In this document: one piece after another, positions 26,769-36,490 of the stretch
Layout: each line of letters opens with the position of its first letter
Numbering within the stretch: position 1 is the first letter of the stretch
Assembly: GCF_900187295.1 (NCBI RefSeq)
Contig: NZ_LT906473.1
Location: 496,001 to 560,000 of the forward strand
From: Corynebacterium cystitidis
GTDB lineage: Bacteria; Actinomycetota; Actinomycetes; Mycobacteriales; Mycobacteriaceae
DNA length: 64,000 nt
Direction: 5' to 3'
Translations under genes and position numbers: made by a program
The notes under the pieces: model-generated
What the model saw: only the letters and a program-made list of their open reading frames with translations
What the model was told of the DNA's origin: nothing
Database searches by the model: none

Positions 26769-27440
26769 GTGCAGAAAATCGCAGCACAATTGCGTCACCG
26801 CGAACTGACCCAAGAGATCTACAACATCGGCGATGAAGTGGCTGACTACATCGAGCACCTCGCCGAAGCAATTGCTGATTATGACCCTGAGCTGGTCACC
26901 GACTGCCTTGCTGAATTCGACGAGATCATCGATGACGCCCGTGCCGACTCCCGCCGCATTGTCGGCGAACTCATCGGTCTGCGTCAGGCACTGACTAGTG
27001 GTGTGCGTGCCGGCATCCTATCTGCCTCAGCGTCCGACGAGGAGAAGATCCCCGAGCCCGAGTTGTTGGACGCCGCTGGCCTTGAGGACTTATTCCCTAT
27101 TGGTGCCGCGTTGTTGCGTGTCGACGCCATCCACGCCGCCCTGGAATCGCGCACTGACTTGGTGGTGCAGCACTTAGGCGAGGTTGTCGAGTTTGTTTTG
27201 GAGCAGACCGATATGGTTGCCCGCGAGCTCGGCGTTGTCTCCCTCCCGCACCTGTATTCGCGTATCGACGACATCGTGGTTCTTGCCGTGACTGGTTGGT
27301 TGCAAACCGTCGCTGGAGACCACCCGGCCTTTACCCGCGCTATGCGTGGTTCCAATCCGCCGGCGTTTTTGGTTGAGCGTGCGCGTATCGACGCTATCGT
27401 GGCGAAGGTTGCAGCGAAGCGTTCCCGCCGCGGGGCTTAG
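26769..27440 (+). CDS. Conserved hypothetical protein
   Basis: Acidic protein of 223 residues without signal peptide or membrane segment, not recognised. It looks almost all helical: an N-terminal acidic part (EVADYIEHLAEAIADYDPEL), a middle with LRVDAIHAALESRTDLV, and a basic C terminus KVAAKRSRRGA. GTG start with AAAGGGG eight bases upstream. It appears monocistronic between fadD15 and hemW. Confidence 0.7.
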   Translation: MQKIAAQLRHRELTQEIYNIGDEVADYIEHLAEAIADYDPELVTDCLAEFDEIIDDARADSRRIVGELIGLRQALTSGVRAGILSASASDEEKIPEPELLDAAGLEDLFPIGAALLRVDAIHAALESRTDLVVQHLGEVVEFVLEQTDMVARELGVVSLPHLYSRIDDIVVLAVTGWLQTVAGDHPAFTRAMRGSNPPAFLVERARIDAIVAKVAAKRSRRGA

Positions 27441-27768
27441 CTCCTGTTAGCTCGTGTTAGCCCCCTGTGTTCTTTTTCGCCTGTGGGATCCCTTCAAGTT
27501 CGCACTTTGATTTTCAATTAACGCGACAAATCTCCTCTACCTGCACAAATCTTATTGGTAAAGATTTGCAAACGTGTAGATGTCGAACTCAGGAATGCGA
27601 ACCCAGGAATGCGAACTCTAAAAGCCAGCCCCCGCACCGAGAAAACCTCGCCAAGGCCGAATAAATAACCGCCCGCAGACCCGCAAGGTGCATCCCCTCA
27701 GCTTCTTGGTAGTTGGAGGTTGTCGGGGGCGGTTGGGGCTGAGCTGCGCGCGCACCTACACTGGCAGC
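27441..27768. other. Intergenic region upstream of hemW
   Basis: No gene seen. It holds a dyad CAAATCTT/AAGATTTG (27546-27568), short tandem copies of GGAATGCGAAC (about 27582-27620), and near its right end a plausible promoter with TTGGGG, 18 bases, then TACACT (27757-27762). Confidence 0.45.
27757..27762 (+). promoter_or_regulatory. Probable -10 box of a leaderless hemW transcript
   Basis: TACACT lies six bases before the hemW ATG with no ribosome site between, and TTGGGG stands 18 bases upstream. Transcription would begin at or next to the ATG. Confidence 0.4.
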
Positions 27769-28884
27769 ATGTCTTTTGGGGTCTATATTCATGTGCCGTT
27801 CTGCGCAACCCGGTGCGGGTACTGCGATTTCAACACCTACACCCCGCATGAGACAAAGAGCTCGTACGCCCAGTATCTCGATGCGTTGGAAAAGGAGTTA
27901 GAGCTGGCCGCAGAGCAGGTGGCGCAACAGGCCCAGACGGTGTTTATTGGAGGCGGTACGCCCAGCTTGTTGGGCCACGCCGGCCTGGCACGCATTCTGC
28001 AGGCAGTCCGCAACACGTTCGGGTTGGCACCAGGCGCCGAGGTGACTACGGAGTCGAATCCTGAAAGCACTAGCCCAGAGTTTTTCGCGGGCCTGAGCGA
28101 GGCGGGGTTCACACGCATTTCCTTGGGGATGCAGTCGGCCGCAACCCCAATTCTGAAAGTCTTAGACCGCACGCACACCCCGGGCCGCGCAGTAGCCGCC
28201 GCACGTGAGGCCAGGCAGGCAGGTTTTCAGCACGTGAATTTGGACATGATCTATGGCACGCCTACTGAGACTGAGGATGACGTCAAGCTCACCTTGGATC
28301 ATCTCCTCAGCGCCGAACCCGATCACGTTAGCGCGTACAGTCTCATCGTGGAAGATGGCACCGCAATGGCACGCAAGGTCCGCCGCGGTGAGCTGCCAGC
28401 GCCCAGTGAGGACACGTTCGCTGACCGTTACGAGCTGATCGCACACACCCTTGAGGTTGAAGGCTTCGATTGGTATGAGGTATCTAACTGGGCAAAGCCG
28501 GGCGGTGAGTGCCAGCACAACCTCCTCTATTGGCGTGGCGGGCGCTGGTGGGGTGCGGGCCCGGGTGCGCACAGCTACATCGGCAGCACGCGGTTTTTTA
28601 ACGTGAAGCGGCCCGAGCGCTATGCGCAGGAGCTTAACGACGCCCGCCTGCCCATTGCGGACCGCGAAATAATCACAGCAGATGAGCACCATATGGAGCA
28701 GGTCATGTTGGGTTTGCGGCTCAAGGAGGGAATCCCTGTGGAGTGGGTAGGTCAAGCAGCTCTTCCCGTTGTTCGCGGGCATGAGGCGGCGGGTCGGTTG
28801 ATCGTCGATAAGCGAATCCGGGTGACGAAAACTGGCCGTTTGCTGGCGGATGGGATTGTGACAGACATCCTTGCGGCGGAGTAA
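27769..28884 (+). CDS. hemW: Radical SAM heme chaperone HemW
   Basis: Radical SAM protein of 371 residues, formerly called coproporphyrinogen III oxidase-like, thought to hand heme to respiratory proteins. The [4Fe-4S] motif is CATRCGYCDF near the N terminus; FIGGGTPSLL, ESNPES and FTRISLGMQS are typical. The ATG at 27769 starts the conserved YIHVPFC strand; an upstream ATG adds 27 unrelated residues. It immediately precedes hrcA, with the same order known in other corynebacteria. HemW rather than true HemN is inferred from the CxxxCxxC spacing and lack of extra N-terminal residues. Confidence 0.92.
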   Translation: MSFGVYIHVPFCATRCGYCDFNTYTPHETKSSYAQYLDALEKELELAAEQVAQQAQTVFIGGGTPSLLGHAGLARILQAVRNTFGLAPGAEVTTESNPESTSPEFFAGLSEAGFTRISLGMQSAATPILKVLDRTHTPGRAVAAAREARQAGFQHVNLDMIYGTPTETEDDVKLTLDHLLSAEPDHVSAYSLIVEDGTAMARKVRRGELPAPSEDTFADRYELIAHTLEVEGFDWYEVSNWAKPGGECQHNLLYWRGGRWWGAGPGAHSYIGSTRFFNVKRPERYAQELNDARLPIADREIITADEHHMEQVMLGLRLKEGIPVEWVGQAALPVVRGHEAAGRLIVDKRIRVTKTGRLLADGIVTDILAAE

Positions 28885-28891
28885 TGTAGGG

Positions 28892-28918
28892 TTAGCAGTC
28901 AGTGAAGGAGAGTGCTAA
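28892..28918 (+). promoter_or_regulatory. CIRCE operator
   Basis: TTAGCAGTC, nine bases, GAGTGCTAA: one mismatch from the consensus inverted repeat TTAGCACTC-N9-GAGTGCTAA bound by HrcA. It overlaps the ribosome site of hrcA and ends three bases before its ATG, implying autorepression of hrcA and dnaJ2. Confidence 0.9.
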
Positions 28919-28921
28919 CTT

Positions 28922-29938
28922 ATGGCGAGTGCGACGGAGAGGCGCAGGCAAGCGGTACTGCGCGCCATCGTGGCCGACTACATCGCGCTGCAAGAACCCG
29001 TCGGATCGAAAGCGCTGGTAGATCGGCATAACCTGCAGGTGTCTAGTGCGACCATCCGCAATGACATGGCGGTGCTCGAGGAACAAGGCCTGATCCAACA
29101 GCAGCATGCAAGTTCGGGGCGCCTGCCCACGGAAAAAGGCTACCGCGCGTTTGTGGACTCACTCCACGAGGTCAAACCACTCAGCGCGCCGGAGAAACGC
29201 GCCATCGTCGAATTCATCGAACGTGGCGTCGACCTAGAAGACGTGCTGCGACGCTCCGTGCAATTACTGGCGCAAATCACGCGCCAGGCTGCGATGGTGC
29301 AGCTACCCACACTGACTGTGTCGCGGGTCAAACACTGCGAAGTCGTTGCGCTCACTCCGCGTCGGCTCCTGCTGGTGTTGATCACGGACACCGGGCGCGT
29401 GGACCAGCGCAACGTGGAGTTATCCCGCGATATTGACGAGGCTGCCGTGCACGCAATGCGCGACATGCTTAACCAGGCGCTCGAGGGCAAAACGCTTGCC
29501 GACGCCTCCGCCTCCCTTGCCCAACTCGCAGTTGCTGCGCCCCCAGAGGTAGCAGACCACGTGATGCGGGCAGCAACAACACTGATTGAGACGCTCGTCG
29601 AAAAGCCCAGCGACCGCCTGATCATCGCCGGTGCCGCGAACCTTACGCACATGCCGCGCGGGCTCCACGACGTGATCGACGCACTCGAAGAACAAGTGGT
29701 GGTGCTCAAACTGCTGGCCAACGTGCCTGATCTAGGTGGGGTACAGGTGCGCATCGGGCGGGAAAACGCGAACGAGGGCCTGCAAGAAGCGTCAGTGATC
29801 ACCGCAGGATATGGCAGCGACGGTGAAACGTTGGGCGGACTTGGGGTCCTGGGTCCCACCCACATGGACTATCCCGGTACCATTCAAAAGGTTGCTGCTG
29901 TCGCGCGCTATATTTCCCGCGTGCTGGATGGCGAATAA
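28922..29938 (+). CDS. hrcA: Heat-inducible transcription repressor HrcA
   Basis: Repressor of class I heat-shock genes, 338 residues. A winged-helix N terminus ([18 protein letters not shown] recognition helix region) is followed by the GAF-like HrcA domain with [16 protein letters not shown] and [20 protein letters not shown], the family's signature near the C terminus. The ATG follows a GGAG site that lies inside the CIRCE operator. dnaJ2 starts 20 bases downstream. Confidence 0.97.
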   Translation: MASATERRRQAVLRAIVADYIALQEPVGSKALVDRHNLQVSSATIRNDMAVLEEQGLIQQQHASSGRLPTEKGYRAFVDSLHEVKPLSAPEKRAIVEFIERGVDLEDVLRRSVQLLAQITRQAAMVQLPTLTVSRVKHCEVVALTPRRLLLVLITDTGRVDQRNVELSRDIDEAAVHAMRDMLNQALEGKTLADASASLAQLAVAAPPEVADHVMRAATTLIETLVEKPSDRLIIAGAANLTHMPRGLHDVIDALEEQVVVLKLLANVPDLGGVQVRIGRENANEGLQEASVITAGYGSDGETLGGLGVLGPTHMDYPGTIQKVAAVARYISRVLDGE

Positions 29939-29958
29939 CGAAAGGACATTGACTAACT

Positions 29959-31098
29959 GTGGCTCGTGACTACTACGGGATCCTCGGGGTGGACAAAAAC
30001 GCCTCCGACCAAGACATCAAAAAGGCGTACCGCAAGCTGGCCCGCAAATACCACCCGGACGTCAACGACACTGCCGAGGCCGAAGAACGGTTCCGCGAAA
30101 TCTCCATCGCACAAGAGGTGCTGCTGGATCCGCAGAAGCGCCGCATCGTGGACATGGGTGGAGACCCCATGGAGCAAAGCCAAGGCGCACCCGGCGGTCA
30201 CGGCGGTTTCGGTGGAGGCGGCTTCGGCGACATCTTCGAAGCGTTCTTCGGTGGAGCTGCTGGTGGACAGCGTGGACCTCGCTCACGCGTGCAACCAGGC
30301 TCGGACGCGTTGTTGCGCACCACGATCACCCTGGAAGAAGCGTTCAAAGGTGTGAAGAAAGAAGTCACGGTAGACACCGCCGTGGTGTGCAACAACTGCA
30401 CCGGCACCGGATCAGAATCCAAGGCGAAGCCCGTGACGTGTGACAACTGTCAGGGCTCCGGCAGCGTGCAAGAAGTCCAACGCTCTTTCTTGGGCAATGT
30501 GATGACCACCATGGACTGCCCCAAGTGCGCCGGTTTCGGCGAGATCATCCCGGACCCATGTACCAAGTGTGACGGACAGGGCCGTGTGCGAGAGCGCCGC
30601 GACCTGATCGTCAACGTGCCCGCGGGCATTGCCGACGGCATGCGCATCCGCATGGCGGACCAGGGCGAAGTAGGCCACGGTGGCGGACCCGCCGGTGACC
30701 TCTACGTAGAGATCACCACCCAGCGCCACCCCGTGTTTGTGCGCGAGGGCGACAATTTGCACATGAACCTGCGCGTGCCGATGCTCGACGCCGCCCTAGG
30801 CACTGCTGTGAAGTGCACCGACTTGGCAGGCGAGAACTTCGAAGTGCATATCGACGCCGGAACCCAACCCGGAGCCCAGATCCTGCTGGAGGGCGAAGGT
30901 ATGCCACACCTGCGCGCCGCAGGCCGCGGCAACCTAGTCGCCCACGTCCAGGTCACCATCCCCACCGACCTCGACGACAAGGGCCGGGCTGCGCTGGAGG
31001 ACCTGCGCCGTCGCCGCGACAACGACTACTCACAGGTAGAAACCGAAGACGAAGACTCCGGGTTCTTCTCCCGCCTGCGTGACAGGTTCAAGCGCTAA
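29959..31098 (+). CDS. dnaJ2: Chaperone protein DnaJ (second DnaJ type)
   Basis: Type I J-protein of 379 residues that stimulates DnaK. The J domain has YRKLARKYHPDVN with the HPD tripeptide, then a Gly/Phe region (GGHGGFGGGGFGDIF), four zinc repeats (CNNCTGTG, CDNCQGSG, CPKCAGFG, CTKCDGQG) and the substrate-binding domains. GTG start about 12 bases after GAAAGGA. It is probably in an operon with hrcA and ends directly at the start of rsmE. Confidence 0.95.
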   Translation: MARDYYGILGVDKNASDQDIKKAYRKLARKYHPDVNDTAEAEERFREISIAQEVLLDPQKRRIVDMGGDPMEQSQGAPGGHGGFGGGGFGDIFEAFFGGAAGGQRGPRSRVQPGSDALLRTTITLEEAFKGVKKEVTVDTAVVCNNCTGTGSESKAKPVTCDNCQGSGSVQEVQRSFLGNVMTTMDCPKCAGFGEIIPDPCTKCDGQGRVRERRDLIVNVPAGIADGMRIRMADQGEVGHGGGPAGDLYVEITTQRHPVFVREGDNLHMNLRVPMLDAALGTAVKCTDLAGENFEVHIDAGTQPGAQILLEGEGMPHLRAAGRGNLVAHVQVTIPTDLDDKGRAALEDLRRRRDNDYSQVETEDEDSGFFSRLRDRFKR

Positions 31099-31818
31099 AT
31101 GTCGCTGCCGTACTTCTTCACCGACGCTCCGGGCTCCGGCCAACTCGCCGGCCCCGAGGGCAAGCACGCCGTCACCGTCAAACGCATCACACCAGGCCAG
31201 CAGATCATCCTGACGGACGGGCACGGAGCCTGGGCGCGCGTCGAAGTAACCGCCACCACCGGCACAGACATGCTCACCGGCACAGTGGTAGAGCAGGGCG
31301 AAACCGAACCCCCAAGCCCGCGCGTGACCGTGGTTCAAGCCATCCCCAAATCAGAACGGGCGGAACTCGCCGTAGACCTAGCTACCCAGGCAGGTGCAGA
31401 CGCCATCATCCCATGGATCTCACACCGCACCATCGCCCGCTGGCAAGGGGCAAAAGTGGACAAAAACGTGGAGAAATGGCGCAACACCGCACGCCAGGCT
31501 GCGAAGCAGTCACGCAGAACCTATGTGCCCGAGATCCACACACCGATGACAACAAACCAGCTGAAAGAGGTGCTCGTCGACAAGCGAGCGTACGTGCTGC
31601 ATGAAGACGCAACCACATCAATCCGGGATATCGCAGATGACTTTGCTACCGTCGACGAGATTTATCTCGTCGTGGGCCCAGAAGGCGGAATCGGCGACGA
31701 CGAGCTGGAACTGCTCGGGGCAACGCCAGTAAAACTCGGCCCGGAGGTGCTGCGTACAGCAACGGCGGCGGCAATCGGGCTGGCAGCCATCGGGGTACTC
31801 AGCGGGCGCTGGAACTAA
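31099..31818 (+). CDS. rsmE: 16S rRNA m3U1498 methyltransferase
   Basis: SPOUT-class methyltransferase of 239 residues modifying U1498 of 16S rRNA with SAM. The knot motifs VVGPEGGIGDDELELL and LGPEVLRTATAAAIGLAAI near the C terminus are diagnostic, and the N-terminal PUA-like part has GPEGKHAVTVKRI. The ATG is contiguous with the dnaJ2 stop, so the pair is coupled. A copy of the dispersed 12-mer lies inside (31574). Confidence 0.95.
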   Translation: MSLPYFFTDAPGSGQLAGPEGKHAVTVKRITPGQQIILTDGHGAWARVEVTATTGTDMLTGTVVEQGETEPPSPRVTVVQAIPKSERAELAVDLATQAGADAIIPWISHRTIARWQGAKVDKNVEKWRNTARQAAKQSRRTYVPEIHTPMTTNQLKEVLVDKRAYVLHEDATTSIRDIADDFATVDEIYLVVGPEGGIGDDELELLGATPVKLGPEVLRTATAAAIGLAAIGVLSGRWN

Positions 31819-31837
31819 CGCAGGTAGGATCGGGCAC

Positions 31838-32809
31838 ATGCCTCAACATCAGGTGATTTCCCATTCGGTGGAGCTGGACTCCGCGTACGCACACGCCGTG
31901 TACGGGACCACCGACGACAACTTGCGCACGCTCAACAACCAGTTAGGCATCGACCTATTCGCACGCGGCAACACCGTACACCTGCGAGGGCCAGAACAAC
32001 TCGTCGCACGCGGGGTGCGCGTGCTGCACGAACTGGAATCAATGGCGCGCCGGGGGGTTACTATCTCGCCGGATGCCGTGGCCAACGCAGTGGATATCAC
32101 TGCCACAGACGAGGCGGAATCGGTCGCCGATATCCTGGGCTCGGAGATTGTGGCGCGCCGGGGCAAAGTGATTCGCCCCAAGACCGCAGGCCAGAAAAAA
32201 TACGTGGACGCCATCGATGAAAACACGATCGTCTTCGGCATTGGGCCCGCCGGTTCCGGTAAAACCTACCTGGCAATGGCCAAAGCTGTACAGGCACTAC
32301 AGGCGAAGCAAGTCAAGCGCATCATTTTGACCCGTCCCGCCGTGGAAGCAGGGGAGAAGCTGGGCTTTCTCCCCGGCACCTTGAACGACAAGATTGACCC
32401 CTACCTGCGCCCGCTTTACGACGCGCTGCGGGACATGCTGGACCCGGAGATGATCCCGAAGCTCATGGAAGCCGGCATCATCGAAGTGGCCCCGCTTGCA
32501 TACATGCGCGGACGCACGCTCAACGACGCTTTTGTGATCCTCGATGAGGCACAGAACACTACGCCAGCGCAAATGAAAATGTTCCTGACCCGCCTGGGTT
32601 TTGGCACCAAGATGGTAGTCACCGGTGATATTTCCCAGGTGGACCTGCCGAAAGGCCAGATCTCTGGGCTGCGACTGGTGCGCAAGATTTTAAAGGATGT
32701 GGACGACATTTACTTCGCTGAGCTGAGCTCTGGCGACGTAGTACGCCACGCGTTGGTAGGCCGCATTGTCAACGCGTATGACCGTTGGGATCAAAAGGAG
32801 AAGGAATGA
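31838..32809 (+). CDS. phoH: PhoH-like ATPase
   Basis: P-loop ATPase of 323 residues, close to the 320-350 usual for PhoL/YbeZ proteins, linked with YbeY to ribosome and rRNA quality control. Walker A is [16 protein letters not shown], Walker [12 protein letters not shown], with [19 protein letters not shown] and the [15 protein letters not shown] motif of the family. TAGGAT stands seven bases before the ATG, compatible with a leaderless promoter inside the run. The stop overlaps ybeY by four bases. Confidence 0.95.
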   Translation: MPQHQVISHSVELDSAYAHAVYGTTDDNLRTLNNQLGIDLFARGNTVHLRGPEQLVARGVRVLHELESMARRGVTISPDAVANAVDITATDEAESVADILGSEIVARRGKVIRPKTAGQKKYVDAIDENTIVFGIGPAGSGKTYLAMAKAVQALQAKQVKRIILTRPAVEAGEKLGFLPGTLNDKIDPYLRPLYDALRDMLDPEMIPKLMEAGIIEVAPLAYMRGRTLNDAFVILDEAQNTTPAQMKMFLTRLGFGTKMVVTGDISQVDLPKGQISGLRLVRKILKDVDDIYFAELSSGDVVRHALVGRIVNAYDRWDQKEKE

Positions 32810-33378
32810 GCATCGAAGTTCTCAATGAATCAGGCTACGACGGTGTCAACGAAGAGATGCTTGTCGACGTGTGCTCCTTCGCACTCGCCGCCATGGACGT
32901 CCACCCTGACACCGAGGCCACCATCACCCTCGTTGACTCCGACACCATGGCCGATATGCACGAACGCTGGATGGACCTGCCCGGCCCTACCGACGTGATG
33001 AGCTTTCCCATGGATGAACTCACCCCCGGTGGAGGACGGCCCGACGCATCCCCGCAGGGTGCCGCCATGCTAGGCGACATCATCCTATGCCCGGAATACG
33101 ACGACAAGCAGGCGCAAGCAGCCGGCCACCCGCTGGGCCACGAGTTGGCACTGCTCACAGTTCACGGCACATTGCACCTGCTGGGCTACGACCACCAAAC
33201 ACCCGACGAAGAACGCGAAATGTTCGCCCTACAGAACGAAATCCTGGCCGACTGGTACGACTCAGTGCACTCCCGCGGAGTGGAATACCAACCCAAGCCA
33301 ACAGGCAAACACGCCTTTCCTTCGGCTGCAGACCGTGAAGAGCTTGACCGGATCGTCGAAAAGCGTGGTGAAAACTAG
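32806..33378 (+). CDS. ybeY: Endoribonuclease YbeY
   Basis: Zinc-dependent rRNA endonuclease of 190 residues for 16S 3' end maturation and ribosome quality control. The metal motif is [11 protein letters not shown], and [10 protein letters not shown] is also family-typical. The ATG overlaps the phoH stop (ATGA) and follows AAGGAG; a farther upstream start would extend it by seven residues. The C-terminal 40 residues extend past the E. coli protein, as commonly seen in actinobacteria. Its stop overlaps the next gene's GTG by one base. Confidence 0.95.
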   Translation: MSIEVLNESGYDGVNEEMLVDVCSFALAAMDVHPDTEATITLVDSDTMADMHERWMDLPGPTDVMSFPMDELTPGGGRPDASPQGAAMLGDIILCPEYDDKQAQAAGHPLGHELALLTVHGTLHLLGYDHQTPDEEREMFALQNEILADWYDSVHSRGVEYQPKPTGKHAFPSAADREELDRIVEKRGEN

Positions 33379-34733
33379 TGGAGGTATGGGTCACCTACGG
33401 CATCGTGGCGCTTATTGCGATGCTGGTTTCCGGCTTAGTGGGCACCGTCGAATCTGCGGTCAGCTCCATCTCGCGTGCGCGCGTGGAAAACATGGTCAAA
33501 GACGAGGTCAACGGCGCGCCCGCATTGATGCGTGTGGTCAATCGGCGAGCCGACCACATCAACTTGTTGGTGATGATCAAGGTCATCCTAGACACCACCG
33601 CAGCCGTGTTTACGGCGATGGCGGCGATGGACATCATCGAATCGGACGCGTGGGCGATCGTGGGTGCGATCACGGCGGTATCGGTTGTGACCTTCGGCAT
33701 CGTCGGCGTGTTTTCCCGCACGGTAGGTAGGCGCAACCCGTACTCAGTATCACTGAGCTCCGCACGTGTTTTGTCCCTGATCAACCGTGTGCTTGGGCCT
33801 TTGTCCAAGCTGTTGATCTGGTTAGGTAACCTGGTCAGCCCCGGCCACGGTTTCCGCGATGGCCCCTACGCCACCGAGGTTGAGCTGCGCGAGATGGTCG
33901 ACATCGCTCAGGAGCATGGCATCGTCGAGGTGACCGAGCACCGCATGATCCAAAACATTTTCGATCTGGCCAGCACTTACGCCAAGAACGTGATGGTGCC
34001 ACGCCCCGAAATGATCTGGCTTGAAGCCGACAAAAGTGCCGGCCAGGCCACTAATTTGATGATCCGCTCCGGCCACTCCCGTGTCCCCATTATTGGTGAC
34101 AACGTGGATGACATCGTTGGCGTGGCGTACCTCAAAGACATCGTGGCCGAGACATACCACCGCACCGACGGTGGCCGTGGCGTACCTGTTAGCGACGTGG
34201 TGCGTGACGCGAAGTTCGTGCCCGAGTCCAAACCGTTGGATGAGTTGTTGCACGAAATGCAGCGGGACAACATGCACATCGCCATGCTTGTCGACGAATA
34301 CGGTGGCATCGCAGGGCTGGTCACCATGGAAGACATCCTCGAGGAGATTGTGGGTGAGATCACCGACGAGTACGACGAAGGTGAGGTCGCACCGATCGAG
34401 GCGGTGGGCGAACGCCAGTTCCGGGCTGTGGCACGCTTGTCGCTGGATGACTTGGCTGATCACCTCAACCAGCAGCTAGAATTTGAGATCGATTTCGACG
34501 AGGAAACCAGCGACTCCGTAGAAACGGTGGCCGGCCTGATTTCTTACGGCTTGGGCCGTGTCCCACTACCTGGCTCTCACGTCGAATTCGATGGAGTGCG
34601 TTTTACCGCCGAAGGTGGCCGCGACCGCCGCGGACGCATGAAGGTGCGCAGTGTGCTTATCGACGTGCCGGTGCGCGCCGGGGATCTGGGCAATGAGGGC
34701 GAGGAGCGTTCCGGCGAGCAGCGCGATGAGTAG
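33378..34733 (+). CDS. CorC/HlyC family membrane protein with CBS pair
   Basis: Membrane protein of 451 residues: a DUF21 domain with three to four helices (LIALIAMLVSGLVGTVESAVSSI onward), two CBS domains (VMVPRPEMIWLEADKS; MLVDEYGGIAGLVTMED) and a C-terminal CorC_HlyC domain (DELADHLNQQ-like region). Such proteins are associated with magnesium or cobalt efflux. The GTG start overlaps the ybeY stop. It closes the rsmE-phoH-ybeY run, the standard actinobacterial order. Confidence 0.9.
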   Translation: MEVWVTYGIVALIAMLVSGLVGTVESAVSSISRARVENMVKDEVNGAPALMRVVNRRADHINLLVMIKVILDTTAAVFTAMAAMDIIESDAWAIVGAITAVSVVTFGIVGVFSRTVGRRNPYSVSLSSARVLSLINRVLGPLSKLLIWLGNLVSPGHGFRDGPYATEVELREMVDIAQEHGIVEVTEHRMIQNIFDLASTYAKNVMVPRPEMIWLEADKSAGQATNLMIRSGHSRVPIIGDNVDDIVGVAYLKDIVAETYHRTDGGRGVPVSDVVRDAKFVPESKPLDELLHEMQRDNMHIAMLVDEYGGIAGLVTMEDILEEIVGEITDEYDEGEVAPIEAVGERQFRAVARLSLDDLADHLNQQLEFEIDFDEETSDSVETVAGLISYGLGRVPLPGSHVEFDGVRFTAEGGRDRRGRMKVRSVLIDVPVRAGDLGNEGEERSGEQRDE

Positions 34734-34990
34734 CAGCCCAGGCGGCCGGTCCCCCGCAGCTTGCTCCCAAACTGTCAAACCTCAAATGCTGGAATAGGGA
34801 GCAAAATGACAGAAATCGTTCGGCGGAGCCCCTGTTCCAACATTTTAGGGGTGTGAGGGGCTTAACAACCGCAGGCCTAACCGCAGGCCTAACCCCTTTG
34901 AATGAGATCGAGCGCCGTTGGACCGTATCTGGTGAATTAAAATGGGACCGTTATTGCGGTCTGCCCGCGAGAGGGAGCACACTAATCAAC

Positions 34991-35842
34991 ATGAAAAATA
35001 TTCTTTCTATTCAATCCGCAGTTGCATATGGGCACGTGGGTAACTCAGCGGCCGTCTTCCCCCTGCAGCGCATGGGGCATGAAGTGTGGCCCGTGTACAC
35101 GGTGAACTATTCCAACCACACCGGATACGGCCAGTGGGGTGGGCCGATGATTCCGGCCAGCGATGTCGCTGAAGTTATCCGTGGTGTCGGCGAGCGCGGC
35201 GTGTTTGGAGAGATTGATGCTGTGCTGTCCGGCTACCAAGGCGGTGATGACATTGCTGACGTGATCATCAACGCTGTCGCCCAGATCAGGGAGGCGAATC
35301 CGAACGCGGTTTATGCCTGTGACCCGGTGATGGGCAACGCGAAGAGTGGCTGCCATGTTTCGGACAGTATTCCGCCACTGCTGCGTGACAAGGTTGTGCC
35401 GGTGGCTGACATCATTACGCCCAACCAGTTTGAGCTGGGTTACCTGACTAATCATGAGGCCAGCGACCTCGATTCCACTCTCGCGGCGGTAGAGGCTGCC
35501 CGCGACATGGGCCCACACACCGTGCTGGTCACCTCGGTGTTGCGCCCAGACCGGGACCCAGACACCATCGAGATGCTTGTAGTGAATGAGCAGGGTCAGT
35601 GGATCGTCGAAACGCCCTACCTGCCGTTTAAGCGTAATGGCTCCGGTGATGTCACCGCGGCGCTGTTTACGGGCCATTATCTTGAGTCGGGTGACGCGGC
35701 TGACGCGTTAGCGAAGACCGCGTCGAGTGTGTTTGACCTGCTTGAGCTGACCCATCAGAAGGGTGCGCGTGAGCTGCTGCTGGTTGAGGCGCAAGATACT
35801 TACGCCCATCCACGCTTACAGTTTGAGGTCCGCGAGATCTGA
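34991..35842 (+). CDS. pdxY: Pyridoxal kinase
   Basis: Ribokinase-fold enzyme of 283 residues phosphorylating pyridoxal for PLP salvage. ILSIQSAVAYGHVGNSAAVFPLQRMGHEVWPV is split here as recognisable pieces: SIQSAVAYGHVGNSA at the N terminus and FKRNGSGDVTAALFTG, the family's anion hole, near residue 215. Length fits PdxY (about 285). I chose ATG 34991, which opens the conserved strand; an earlier in-frame start would add 46 residues with repeats and no homology. It is monocistronic; a 63-bp palindromic element follows 70 bases on. Confidence 0.93.
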   Translation: MKNILSIQSAVAYGHVGNSAAVFPLQRMGHEVWPVYTVNYSNHTGYGQWGGPMIPASDVAEVIRGVGERGVFGEIDAVLSGYQGGDDIADVIINAVAQIREANPNAVYACDPVMGNAKSGCHVSDSIPPLLRDKVVPVADIITPNQFELGYLTNHEASDLDSTLAAVEAARDMGPHTVLVTSVLRPDRDPDTIEMLVVNEQGQWIVETPYLPFKRNGSGDVTAALFTGHYLESGDAADALAKTASSVFDLLELTHQKGARELLLVEAQDTYAHPRLQFEVREI

Positions 35843-35914
35843 TGACGATCGCTGCTGTGAGGGCTGGAGCTGGTGGTCACGTCGCGCTCCCGCTTAGAAG
35901 CATGTGCAGTAGAT

Positions 35915-35977
35915 CCGGTCGATGGATCCTGCAAAATAGCTATTTTTTGGCCCTGTTTTTCAGGATTCATCGACCGG
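35915..35977. repeat. 63-bp palindrome-ended element R2
   Basis: Arms CCGGTCGATGGATCCTG and the complement of CCGGTCGATGAATCCTG pair with one G-T type mismatch over 17 bp. It lies between convergent pdxY and a secreted-protein gene, six bases from the latter's stop codon, so it probably lies in both 3' regions. Confidence 0.9.
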
Positions 35978-35982
35978 TGGAC

Positions 35983-36348
35983 CTAGCTGCTCGAGCCGTC
36001 TTCAACCATGGATGATGCCATCGCTGGTGGGGCAATAGCTAACATGCCGAGCAGAGGAAGTGCGCTCATCGCGCCTCCGGCAGCCTGGTTGTTATTGTGC
36101 AAATAACCCCAGATGAGCGGGATCGCGCCCCACGACAAGGCAGTGAGGCCGAGCAGGCCGAAAATCTTGGAGCTTGTGGTCGGGTCACCGTTTTCGTCGG
36201 AGGACAGCGGAGACTCATATAAACGCTCGGAGGACTCGTCAGTATTGGTTTGTGCTGCGGCAGGGGACACGGCAGCGAAAGTGAAGGTAGTAGCAAGCAC
36301 GGGGGCCATCATGGCGGCAATGCTGCGGCGAATCAAAGAAATAGACAT
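35983..36348 (-). CDS. Small exported membrane protein
   Basis: Protein of 121 residues from ATG 36348, not recognised. A signal peptide MSISLIRRSIAAMMAPVLA with cleavage after SPAAA is followed by a short acidic, Ser/Thr-rich extracellular part and two hydrophobic segments (KIFGLLGLTALSWGAIPLIW; GGAMSALPLLGMLAIAPPAM). The region upstream has GGGAGGATAG but 14 bases from the ATG. It sits between pdxY and era, convergent with pdxY. Confidence 0.6.
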   Translation of the reverse strand: MSISLIRRSIAAMMAPVLATTFTFAAVSPAAAQTNTDESSERLYESPLSSDENGDPTTSSKIFGLLGLTALSWGAIPLIWGYLHNNNQAAGGAMSALPLLGMLAIAPPAMASSMVEDGSSS

Positions 36349-36490
36349 AGCTGAATTATTAACTATCCTCCCAGGTACCGCAATGCAACGTGGAAGCAAC
36401 CTCAGCGCAGCATCAATCAGCAGAACAGGCCGTGGCAATACTAGTTATGTCGCACCCCAAACCTAGACCTGAAAGCTAAACTTGGGCACC

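Noticed and set aside
34734..34990. Upstream extension of pdxY by 46 residues
   Set aside because: The extension contains short repeats (AGGCCTAACCGC) and no homology; the conserved domain begins at 34991.
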